Shown: positions 1-6,142, counted from the first letter of the stretch. The stretch: DNA of 6,220 nt from an uncultured Mucilaginibacter sp. (GCA_946479225.1 CAMLFI010000161.1:1-6220), one strand, 5' to 3'. Notes: generated from the sequence alone by a model not told the origin. Translations and numbers: made by a program.

Positions 1-866
1 CCAAAGGCTTCACAGAACGGTTTAGTAAATACTTTGACGGTTTTATACATTTTCCAGGTTACCCCGGCTTGCCTGAGCAAGGTTTTGATGCTACAGCCTT
101 TGCTGAATTTTTACCAGCAATACAGGCCGAACAATTTGACCTGATATTACAAATGCAGGGCAATGGATCTGTTGTAAACTCAATGGTGCAGCTATTGGGC
201 GCTAAACAAACTGGCGGTTTTAAAATTGCGGGACATTATGCGCCCGACAACGATCTATTTCTTCCCTACCCGGATAGTTTACACGAAATAGAACGGCACG
301 TATTGCTGATGGAATATCTGGGCATACCTGCAAAAGGTACTGGTCTGGAGTTTCCGTTAACCGATGACGATCACAACGAATTGAACTTCCTTTACCCCGA
401 CCTACAGCCACAGCAATATGTTTGCATACATCCGGGCTCGCGGGGCGCATGGCGGCAATGGCCTGTTGAATATTTTGCTGCCCTGGCGGACTATTGTGCA
501 GAACAAGGATTTACAGTGATAGTAACAGGCACCAAAGACGAATTGCCCATTGTAGACGCGGTAATTTCTAAAATGAAACTTGAACCTGTAAATGCCGCCG
601 GGAAGACATCATTAGGAGCAATCGGTGTGCTAATAAAAAACGCCGCGATGCTTATATCCAATTGCACGGGCGTGTCGCATATTGCCGCGGCTTTTAAAAC
701 GCCAAGTATAGTAATCAGTATGGATGGCGAGCCTGAGCGTTGGGGGCCAATGGATAAACGCTTGCATCGCACAATAAACTGGTTGCAAACGCCCGATTTT
801 CACGCCGTATTCAGAGAAACAGTAGATTTGATAACCATGCTGGAAGAACAGACCGCTAACGGCTAA
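1..866 (+). CDS. Glycosyltransferase family 9 (heptosyltransferase-like), 5' end missing
   Basis: This is the C-terminal part of a GT9 (ADP-heptose:LPS heptosyltransferase-like) enzyme, which transfers a sugar from a nucleotide donor onto a cell-envelope glycan in the cytoplasm. The frame is open from base 3 to the TAA at 864-866, giving 287 visible residues. A TTG at position 69 could be taken as a start, but the residues before it (FIHFPGYPGL across the TTG) read as normal GT9 sequence, so the gene begins left of the window. Family length of about 350 residues suggests that some 60-90 residues are missing. Visible family signatures are LQMQGNGSVVNSM (about 150-188), the HPGSR start of the C-terminal Rossmann domain (429-443), and TGVSHIAAA (666-692), the typical GT9 donor-site segment. 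It lies on the opposite strand to the four-gene glycan operon, and its stop overlaps that operon's last stop. The family call is secure; donor and acceptor are unknown. Confidence 0.88.
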   Translation, partial: KGFTERFSKYFDGFIHFPGYPGLPEQGFDATAFAEFLPAIQAEQFDLILQMQGNGSVVNSMVQLLGAKQTGGFKIAGHYAPDNDLFLPYPDSLHEIERHVLLMEYLGIPAKGTGLEFPLTDDDHNELNFLYPDLQPQQYVCIHPGSRGAWRQWPVEYFAALADYCAEQGFTVIVTGTKDELPIVDAVISKMKLEPVNAAGKTSLGAIGVLIKNAAMLISNCTGVSHIAAAFKTPSIVISMDGEPERWGPMDKRLHRTINWLQTPDFHAVFRETVDLITMLEEQTANG

Positions 867-1951
867 CTATATTTTAATTTTAATCGCTGTTGCAATAGCT
901 CATCTGCAGCACTTACAACTTCATCGGCAGACGGAATAGGTACATGTGCTGAATATAGCTCTTTGTTTACCCAGCGGATAACCTCATTTTTACTGCGTAC
1001 ATCTTCGGCAATACTATACTGCAATACTTTGCATGGCACTTTCCATGGCGTATGCTGCGGATTGGTTTGCGCGTATAAAACAACTACAGGCATATTAACA
1101 GCAGCGGCGATGTGAACCGTGCCGGTATTTACCGACACAATTAAAAGCGCGTTTTTAATAAGACAAATAAATTCATCCAAACTAAAAACTCCGGCCAATG
1201 AATGACTGCCTGATCCGGTCGCTAATTGTAGATCGTCTGTAAGCACCTTTTCTGCCGACGAGCCTGTAAACAATACCTGGTGCCCGCGGGTAATAAATTC
1301 CCTGGCTATTGCTATCCAGTTCTCCATCGAGTACTCTCTTTTTTTTTCACTGACGCCAGCGTGTAAAATGAGCCATGGTTCATCGGGGTTAATACCATTC
1401 GCGGTTAACTTTTGGAGCACATTGTCGGTCCACAAATTGTCATTTACATAAAGGTGTAACTTACTATCTGTAACTTCTGCGCCTACCCTACTCACAAGGT
1501 CCAGGTCGCGTTGTACCTGGTGTTTTATCAATTCGTATGGTTCCTTATCCGGCACCCAATGTGTAATTAAGCCATAGGGGTTTTCGCGGCAGTAAGCTAA
1601 TACTTTTGGAATACCGGCCTGATAGACCAACATAGTTGACGGAAGAGCGCTTTGGCTATATACTGTAAAAATCACAGCTGCGTCGAACTGTTTTGATTTG
1701 AGCTCGCTGATGATATCCGAAAGATCATTGCCGGCTTTATCTGTCTTTATCCAGGGCAGATCAAAAATAATAGCATCGTCTATTTCGGGTATGTGTTTTA
1801 TCACACCTGCTGCCATTGATGAGGTTAGAACGGTGATAGTACATCCAAAGCTTTGCTTTAAGGCACGTATAGCTGGCCCGCTCATAATCAGATCGCCCAT
1901 ATTGTCGGGCCTGATACACAAAACATTTCTGCATTCAGCCCAGCTTTCCAT
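863..1951 (-). CDS. Glycosyltransferase family 9 (heptosyltransferase-like)
   Basis: This is a complete 362-residue GT-B enzyme of family GT9, the family of LPS heptosyltransferases WaaC/WaaF. The N-terminal motif RPDNMGDLIMSGPAIRALK (residues 14-32) carries the conserved Asp after Gly (D20), which aligns with the catalytic-base Asp of WaaC. The C-terminal domain opens with LILHAGVSEKKREYS and contains NTGTVHIAAAVNMPVVVLYA, the family's donor-binding segment. There is no signal peptide or membrane segment, so it is cytosolic and probably acts at the inner face of the membrane. It is the last gene of the operon; its ATG shares one base with the stop of the phosphatase gene (TAATG), which supports this start and translational coupling. 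Pairing with a GmhB-like phosphatase makes a heptose donor likely, but that is inference. Its sequence differs clearly from the other GT9 in this window, so the two probably make different linkages. Confidence 0.92.
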   Translation of the reverse strand: MESWAECRNVLCIRPDNMGDLIMSGPAIRALKQSFGCTITVLTSSMAAGVIKHIPEIDDAIIFDLPWIKTDKAGNDLSDIISELKSKQFDAAVIFTVYSQSALPSTMLVYQAGIPKVLAYCRENPYGLITHWVPDKEPYELIKHQVQRDLDLVSRVGAEVTDSKLHLYVNDNLWTDNVLQKLTANGINPDEPWLILHAGVSEKKREYSMENWIAIAREFITRGHQVLFTGSSAEKVLTDDLQLATGSGSHSLAGVFSLDEFICLIKNALLIVSVNTGTVHIAAAVNMPVVVLYAQTNPQHTPWKVPCKVLQYSIAEDVRSKNEVIRWVNKELYSAHVPIPSADEVVSAADELLQQRLKLKYS

Positions 1952-2490
1952 TACGCAGTTTGTTTTTGCAGGATGAAGTGAGCAGCATCATTGACACTTC
2001 TACAAATTCGTGTAGGTGTTCGGTATACCCCTTTAACCCATTCTGTTTCATTACCGTTATCAATCAATATCGTTTTACAACCGGCGCGATTGCCTGCTTC
2101 CACATCATTTAGAATATCGCCTATCATCCATGAATCTTTTAAATCGATATTATGTTCTTTTGCTGCTCTTATTATCAGTCCTGGTTCAGGCTTGCGGCAA
2201 TTACATTTGGTGGTATAATGGGGGCAATAGTAAAAGCCATCCAATGTTAAGCTATGCTGCGTTAACAAGGTTTTTATCTTGAAAACAACATTAACAAGCG
2301 CCTCCTCCCTAAAATATCCCCGTTCCACCCCCGATTGGTTTGATATTACAATTAGTAAATATCCCTCTTCCTTCAATTTAACCAGTCCTTCAATAAGGTT
2401 ATTCTCCAATGTTATTTTATCGGGATCCACATTGTAGGGGATATCCGGGATAAGTGTCCCATCCTTATCAATAAATATTGCCTTGCTCAT
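1951..2490 (-). CDS. gmhB: HAD-IIIA phosphatase, GmhB-type (D-glycero-D-manno-heptose 1,7-bisphosphate 7-phosphatase)
   Basis: This cytosolic 179-residue protein has the size and motifs of GmhB, which removes the 7-phosphate of D-glycero-D-manno-heptose 1,7-bisphosphate to give heptose 1-phosphate for nucleotide activation. HAD motif I is FIDKDGT with nucleophile D8 and acid/base D10. Motif II is SNQSG (50-54), followed by the GmhB-typical VERGYF. A zinc-binding cluster is formed by C89, H91, C96 and C98, and RK at 99-100 supplies the conserved basic residues. Motif IV is GDILND with D125 and D129. The related histidinol-phosphatase domain of HisB is the main alternative, but NQSGxxRGYF and the glycosyltransferase neighbours favour GmhB. 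The gene overlaps its neighbours by one base on each side (TAATG at both ends), so it is third in a coupled operon. Whether the product feeds ADP- or GDP-heptose cannot be seen here, because the anomer preference is not obvious from the motifs. Confidence 0.88.
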   Translation of the reverse strand: MSKAIFIDKDGTLIPDIPYNVDPDKITLENNLIEGLVKLKEEGYLLIVISNQSGVERGYFREEALVNVVFKIKTLLTQHSLTLDGFYYCPHYTTKCNCRKPEPGLIIRAAKEHNIDLKDSWMIGDILNDVEAGNRAGCKTILIDNGNETEWVKGVYRTPTRICRSVNDAAHFILQKQTA

Positions 2491-3770
2491 TAAGCTGCTT
2501 TGCTTTCCTGTTCAATCTCTTTGATATTGATACCGGCATTTGATGAAATTACCGCACTATACAAACCTCCCACCTGCTCTGCTACTTTTTTCCAGGTGAA
2601 ATTGGTGTTAACGTGCTCAACAGCGTTTTGGCGCATTTCTTCCAGTCTATACGGATCGCTTAGCATATCATAAACTTTCAGAGCAAGTGCCGGCGGATCA
2701 TTTGGTGGCACCAATGCCCCTGTTACATCGTCGGCAACACTATGTTTTATACCTCCAACGTTAGCGCCAATTACAGGTGTACCACAGGCCATGGCCTCAA
2801 GTGGGGTAATGCCAAATGGTTCATACCATGGGGTTGTAATAAATACATCGGCAGCGGCATAATAGTACTTAAGCAACTCACGGTCTTTGCGCCCGGTAAA
2901 TTCGACCTTATTTTGAACGCCAAGCTCCGTCGCAATACTCATTAGACGTTGATACTCGGAAGAATTTTCTAAGTCACGCTCACCGCCCACAATTACCAAC
3001 CGGTACTTTTTATCGCATTCAGGCAAGTATGCTAACGATCTTATTACATTATCAATCCCCTTACGTGGCACCATACGCCCAAGCTGTAATAAAATATGGT
3101 CGGTTTGCGGCAAGCGCGTTATGCGGCGCGCCAATTCTTTTTTAACCGGATGAAACTCAGCATCGCTAAATCCGCAAGGTATAATGGCTATTTTTTGCTC
3201 ATCGGCATCGTAGTGTGCCATCAAATCTTCTTTATCCTGAGGGCACTCTGCGATGATAGCATCTGCATCCTGAACAACATTTTTTTCAATTTCAAGCCGC
3301 TCTACAGGAAACTTATCATTTTCCGCCTGATGCACCCGCCGCACGTGCCCAAGTGCATGGAAAGTTACTACAAAGGGAATATCTAACTCTTCCTTAATGC
3401 CCATAGCTACCAACGCCGACATAAAAAAGTTAGCGTGTATTAACTCATAATGCAAATGCTGGTTAATAATAAACTGTAGCATGTTCTGCTTAAATTCGGG
3501 CATATACTGCAGCATTTCTTCCTTAATAACATGTGCCTGCGGCCCGGCGTTAACATGTATCACCCTTACACCGGGGAGCCAGTTTACCACTTCGTCGCTG
3601 TCAGGATCATCACAGCGTGTGTAAACGTCAATAACGTAACCCTGCCTTGCCAAATATTTAGCCAATTGTGCCACATATACATTCTGGCCGCCTGTATCAA
3701 CACTACCCAGGCTGGCCAACGGCGAGGCGTGCTCGCTTATCATTGCTATTCTTACTTTACGCTTGCTCAT
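2490..3770 (-). CDS. Glycosyltransferase family 4, sucrose-phosphate-synthase-like
   Basis: This is a retaining GT-B glycosyltransferase of 426 residues. The N-terminal domain carries GSVDTGGQNVYV (22-33), the glycine-rich acceptor/phosphate loop shared by sucrose-phosphate synthases and MshA-type enzymes. The C-terminal donor domain has LGRMVPRKG (230-238), whose R232 and K237 match the basic pair that contacts the nucleotide diphosphate. It also has the full E-x7-E motif in EPFGITPLEAMACG (E317 and E325). No phosphatase domain of plant SPS type is attached, and no signal peptide or membrane segment is visible. It is second in the operon: its ATG lies 14 bases inside the end of the preceding gene, and its TAA shares a base with the phosphatase ATG. 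Despite its resemblance to sucrose-phosphate synthase, the setting argues for a role in glycan assembly; donor and acceptor are unknown. The last 20 or so residues are a charged tail outside the fold. Confidence 0.92.
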   Translation of the reverse strand: MSKRKVRIAMISEHASPLASLGSVDTGGQNVYVAQLAKYLARQGYVIDVYTRCDDPDSDEVVNWLPGVRVIHVNAGPQAHVIKEEMLQYMPEFKQNMLQFIINQHLHYELIHANFFMSALVAMGIKEELDIPFVVTFHALGHVRRVHQAENDKFPVERLEIEKNVVQDADAIIAECPQDKEDLMAHYDADEQKIAIIPCGFSDAEFHPVKKELARRITRLPQTDHILLQLGRMVPRKGIDNVIRSLAYLPECDKKYRLVIVGGERDLENSSEYQRLMSIATELGVQNKVEFTGRKDRELLKYYYAAADVFITTPWYEPFGITPLEAMACGTPVIGANVGGIKHSVADDVTGALVPPNDPPALALKVYDMLSDPYRLEEMRQNAVEHVNTNFTWKKVAEQVGGLYSAVISSNAGINIKEIEQESKAA

Positions 3771-4728
3771 AGGTGTTGTCGATATTTATTACATTATTTT
3801 TTCCGGTAACCTCTTCAAAAAGCTGTTGCCAATCGCGAGTAAAACGCTTAATGTTGAACCTTGTCATAGCTACCTCCCGCCCGTTTTGTCCTATCTCGCG
3901 TGCTAGCTCGGGGTCTTCCAATAACAAGTTCATTTTATCAATTAAGTAATCAACATCCGTATGGATGAAGCCCGAATAGCCGTTGTCAATTACGCTCGAC
4001 AGTTCAGTAGTTGCCAAACCTACCACAGGTATTCCCATCATCATTGCCTCGCATACGGCCAAACCCAGGCTTGTGTATCTTATGGGGTTAAAAAAGAAAC
4101 GGTATTGGCTTTGAAAAACCGGCAATTGCGGATGCAGCACCTCTCCTAAACCAATGTCTTCGGTACCCATTCCTATCAGATCAAGCGGTACCTGTTTTTT
4201 TACTGCCTCATAAATATCATAACCCAGCAGGCGGCCACGTGTAGCCAGGTTGTTTATCACTACCAGCCCCTTGCTTAAATGACCCGAATACTGAATTGTA
4301 GTATCGGTAACACCATGCTCTATCACTCGTGTAGTCACATTGCCATTGTCCCACATCAGGCGGTTAAAGTGGGTAACATGTACAACAGTAACATCAGGGT
4401 CATCAACTATATGCCTGGTATTAGTTGGATGCACCCGTGGCGGGTCATGCTCCAGATACACCCGCGGCAATTGCCGCTGCTCATCTGAGAGTATCTGATA
4501 CTGATCAACCTGGTAATTGTGATTGGTTTGAAACAGGATGCAATCAAACTGATGTTGGCGCACCTCCTCGGCAGGTAGCTCAACTACGTTCGGCCCAAAC
4601 GGAAACGTTTCGCCACGCCCATAGTAGCCTTCGGTTTTGTTTTCTTTTACAGGGATGTAAATTTCATAGTTGCCCTGCGACAGGTAGTACAAATAACTAC
4701 CATGGATGTGCCACGTGAATATTTTCAT
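3757..4728 (-). CDS. Short GT-B (group 1) glycosyltransferase with WHIHGSYLYYL N-terminus
   Basis: This 323-residue cytosolic protein is the first gene of the operon. The C-terminal half has a GT4-like donor site: TSLGLAVCEAMMMGIPVVG (219-237), followed by NGYSGFI and a helix-rich end. The N-terminal domain is shorter than in ordinary GT4 enzymes and starts with MKIFTWHIHGSYLYYL, a signature I recall from a family of glycosyltransferases found beside heptose-synthesis genes in several phyla (recollection, not checked). The E-x7-E motif is incomplete: E227 is present, but the position of the first Glu is T219. The start is the first ATG, and the conserved-looking WHIHGS follows at once. There is no Shine-Dalgarno motif, which is common in Bacteroidota. 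The stop lies 14 bases inside the next gene. The fold assignment is good; substrate is unknown, and catalytic competence is probable but not certain. Confidence 0.85.
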   Translation of the reverse strand: MKIFTWHIHGSYLYYLSQGNYEIYIPVKENKTEGYYGRGETFPFGPNVVELPAEEVRQHQFDCILFQTNHNYQVDQYQILSDEQRQLPRVYLEHDPPRVHPTNTRHIVDDPDVTVVHVTHFNRLMWDNGNVTTRVIEHGVTDTTIQYSGHLSKGLVVINNLATRGRLLGYDIYEAVKKQVPLDLIGMGTEDIGLGEVLHPQLPVFQSQYRFFFNPIRYTSLGLAVCEAMMMGIPVVGLATTELSSVIDNGYSGFIHTDVDYLIDKMNLLLEDPELAREIGQNGREVAMTRFNIKRFTRDWQQLFEEVTGKNNVINIDNTYEQA

Positions 4729-4766
4729 AGTTACAGATAGTCAAGAAGGAACCGTTCCAACTTGTA

Positions 4767-4780
4767 GCAGCTATAGCTGC
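4767..4780. repeat. 14-base perfect palindrome GCAGCTATAGCTGC
   Basis: The sequence GCAGCTATAGCTGC equals its own reverse complement. It lies 39-52 bases upstream of the operon's first ATG, so it would be in the mRNA leader if the promoter is further upstream, or could be a dimeric protein-binding site. It overlaps the left arm of a second inverted repeat, so the two hairpins could not form together. Confidence 0.6.
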
Positions 4781-4798
4781 CCGCGTTATGCAGGCAGC
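4776..4798. repeat. Inverted repeat GCTGCC-N11-GGCAGC overlapping the palindrome
   Basis: The arms GCTGCC (4776-4781) and GGCAGC (4793-4798) are perfectly complementary around an 11-base loop. The left arm shares five bases with the end of the 14-base palindrome. In a transcript of the - strand operon this would be a GC-rich stem competing with the palindromic one. No U-run follows in either direction, so it is not a standard intrinsic terminator. Confidence 0.5.
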
Positions 4799-4869
4799 CT
4801 TAAGCTTTTATAAGAATGAACAGGTTTAAAGCGAAGTGAGTTTGTGTGGTAACTACCTGAAATGGCCGA

Positions 4870-4902
4870 AAAAACTACCCGTTTTGAAAAATTTTACACA
4901 AA
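4870..4902 (-). promoter_or_regulatory. Weak candidate Bacteroidota-type promoter for the glycan operon
   Basis: Read on the - strand there is TTTG at 4902-4899, then 21 bases, then TAGTTTTT at 4877-4870. This matches the Bacteroidota sigma-A consensus TTTG / TAnnTTTG except for the last base of the -7 element. Transcription would start a few bases further on, leaving a leader of roughly 130 bases that contains the palindrome and hairpin. The region is AT-rich, so a chance match is quite possible. Confidence 0.25.
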
Positions 4903-4963
4903 CGCCTAGTAAAAATGCCCACGCATTTTGTTCAAAAAATCTAAACCATTAAAATAATTGGCT

Positions 4964-4978
4964 GTTAAAATATTTAAC
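4964..4978. repeat. AT-rich dyad GTTAAA-ATA-TTTAAC
   Basis: Six-base perfect inverted arms flank a three-base centre, about 100 bases upstream of the response regulator ATG. The size and symmetry suit an operator for a dimeric helix-turn-helix regulator, including the NarL-type protein encoded next door. In DNA this AT-rich such a dyad also arises by chance, so it is only a candidate site. Confidence 0.25.
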
Positions 4979-5079
4979 TATTATTCATTTTTTGCAGTTC
5001 GTTTTTCTTTATATGCTGAGAGAGTTATCGGATAATACTGTCAACACATAAAAATTAAAATCTATAATAGCAACACATT

Positions 5080-5730
5080 ATGATAAAGATCATATTAGCC
5101 GACGATCACAACATTGTACGAAACGGAATAAAAAATCTGTTGGAGAAAGAAAGCAATATTCAGATAATAGGTGAGGCAACCAATGGGCAGCAGGTATTGG
5201 ATATGCTTAACAATGGCCTTATTCCTGATATTGTATTGGCAGATATGAACATGCCTCTGTTGGGCGGCATTGAGCTAACCCAGCAACTGCACTTAGTTTC
5301 AGGGTTAATAAAAGTATTGCTGCTCACCATGCACGATCATGAAAATTATGTTATCAAAGCATTCAATGCCGGTGTAATGGGCTATCTTTTTAAAAATATC
5401 AGCGCGGCAGAATTGCTTTTTGCAATACAACAGGTTTATCACAACAAAAAGTATATGTGCGTGGAGCTTACCCAACGCCTGCTAACGCGTATGATAAGCG
5501 TGCCTACAATTACAGTAGAGAATGAATTGCCAAAAATAGATTTCTCGAAACGTGAGCTCGAAATTCTCGAGTTGATTTCAGAGGGATACACCAACCAGGA
5601 AATTGCCGACAAATTGTTCACCAGCCGCCGAACGGTAGAAGGGCATCGCCAGTCGCTTATTGACAAAACCGGAGTGCGCAATACGCCGGCGTTGGTTAAG
5701 CTGGCTGTAAGAAGGGGAATAATAAGTTAA
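5080..5730 (+). CDS. NarL/FixJ-family DNA-binding response regulator
   Basis: This complete 216-residue protein has a receiver domain followed by a LuxR-type helix-turn-helix. The receiver (about 1-120) has the acidic pair D8-D9, the phospho-acceptor D55 in VLADMNMP, the switch residue T83 and the conserved K105 in LFKN, so it should be phosphorylated by a histidine kinase. The output domain (about 150-216) contains FSKRELEILELISEGYTNQEIADKLFTSRRTVEGHRQSLIDKTG, the standard GerE/LuxR signature, with the recognition helix near 181-193. No kinase gene is visible on either side, so within the window it is an orphan. It reads away from the glycosyltransferase operon across a 351-base shared upstream region, which makes control of that operon, or autoregulation, possible but unproven. 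The ATG is preceded by A-rich sequence without a Shine-Dalgarno motif. The family call is very secure. Confidence 0.96.
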   Translation: MIKIILADDHNIVRNGIKNLLEKESNIQIIGEATNGQQVLDMLNNGLIPDIVLADMNMPLLGGIELTQQLHLVSGLIKVLLLTMHDHENYVIKAFNAGVMGYLFKNISAAELLFAIQQVYHNKKYMCVELTQRLLTRMISVPTITVENELPKIDFSKRELEILELISEGYTNQEIADKLFTSRRTVEGHRQSLIDKTGVRNTPALVKLAVRRGIIS

Positions 5731-5731
5731 T

Positions 5732-5755
5732 GAAAAACGTTCTCCATTACCGACC
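5732..5755 (+). repeat. Imperfect direct repeat, copy 1
   Basis: GAAAAACG, then TTCT, then CCATT, A, CC, GA, CC, starting two bases after the response regulator stop. The same order of blocks (GAAAAACG, CCATT, CC, CC) returns at 5856-5877 with shorter or changed spacers. The two copies sit at the two edges of the gap between the convergent genes. Confidence 0.35.
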
Positions 5756-5855
5756 TTGGTCTCCCGTTCTAAAAATAAAAACCCTTCTTTAATCTATATT
5801 TAAAAAGTGGTGAGCTTTCGGTGAGTAAGAAATTAAGTCTTATACCTCCGGAGAC

Positions 5856-5877
5856 GAAAAACGACCATTGCCTGGCC
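5856..5877 (+). repeat. Imperfect direct repeat, copy 2
   Basis: GAAAAACG, then A, CCATT, G, CC, TGG, CC: the partner of the copy at 5732-5755. It ends eight bases before the stop of the Trm112-family gene, read from the + strand. Function is unknown; it may be an old local duplication or chance. Confidence 0.35.
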
Positions 5878-5884
5878 GGGGTGC

Positions 5885-6142
5885 TTATGGCAACAATTTC
5901 ACTGGCTCCAGACCATATTCCAGTTTCCAGCGATCAACCACGGGCTGTTCCAAAGCGACCTGACGGTATTCATCAGGTGCCATTATTGGTACGCCATAAA
6001 TAATCGGATATTTTCGCTCGCAGGTACTACAGCTCAGGATGCCTTCAATGACGTTTTGGTCGATATCCTGTGCGAGTATTTGTAATTGGAGGTCCTGCTT
6101 ATCAAAGGGGCAACAAAGTTTGGCTATGGTGTGTAGTTTCAT
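5885..6142 (-). CDS. Trm112-family small zinc-ribbon-like protein
   Basis: This 85-residue protein matches the Trm112p/YcaR-like family: an N-terminal CxP segment, then GILSCSTCERKYPIIYGVPIMAPDE (34-58), where the CxxC (C38, C41) followed by YPI-x-x-G-(V/I)-P is the family hallmark. In eukaryotes and archaea Trm112 activates methyltransferases; bacterial members are small and mostly of unknown role. The first metal-binding pair is altered: where many members have CPxC, this one has CCPFD (C10, C11, D14). Metal binding may therefore use C10/C11, D14 or H4, or be weakened. The 25 or so residues after the domain form a polar tail. The ATG overlaps the stop of the upstream gene as ATGA, which supports this start and suggests translation coupled to that gene, whose product may be its partner. 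It converges on the response regulator gene. Confidence 0.85.
   Translation of the reverse strand: MKLHTIAKLCCPFDKQDLQLQILAQDIDQNVIEGILSCSTCERKYPIIYGVPIMAPDEYRQVALEQPVVDRWKLEYGLEPVKLLP

Larger units (their letters stand above)
4729..5079. other. Divergent intergenic region (351 bases) between glycan operon and response regulator
   Basis: No convincing gene is present in this stretch. It must hold the promoters of both the - strand glycosyltransferase operon and the + strand response regulator gene. The operon-proximal part (about 4760-4820) is rich in inverted repeats. The part nearer the regulator (about 4860-5075) is strongly AT-rich, with an imperfect dyad and a short direct repeat TTAAAATA at 4949-4956 and 4965-4972. 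The 30 bases ahead of the regulator ATG are A-rich and lack a Shine-Dalgarno sequence, as is usual for Bacteroidota. I could not find a good TTTG / TAnnTTTG pair for the regulator gene. Confidence 0.7.

Noticed and set aside
69..71. TTG at position 69 as the start of the left GT9 gene
   Set aside because: The frame stays open to base 3, and the residues on both sides of the TTG read as continuous GT9 sequence, so the true start is outside the window.
850..866. Possible terminator hairpin around CCGCTAACGG at the convergent junction
   Set aside because: The stem is only three base pairs and no U-run follows on either strand.
3096..3386. + strand frame of 96 codons inside the SPS-like gene
   Set aside because: It lies wholly antisense to a secure GT4 gene and its translation looks like a random by-product.
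4425..4718. + strand frame of 97 codons over the short glycosyltransferase
   Set aside because: It is antisense to a well-supported gene, has no family features and no promoter or leader of its own.
4991..5040. TTTG at 4991-4994 as the -33 element for the response regulator
   Set aside because: No acceptable TAnnTTTG occurs at the proper distance; TATGCTGA and TAATACTG are poor matches or wrongly spaced.
5731..5884. Terminator between the convergent response regulator and Trm112 genes
   Set aside because: Only tiny symmetric words (GACCTTGGTC, CTCCGGAG) and a GTCTCC/GGAGAC pair about 85 bases apart are present; none makes a convincing stem with a U-run.
5821..6003. + strand 60-codon frame starting with GTG
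   Set aside because: Most of it is antisense to the Trm112-family gene, and its translation shows no recognisable domain or start context.
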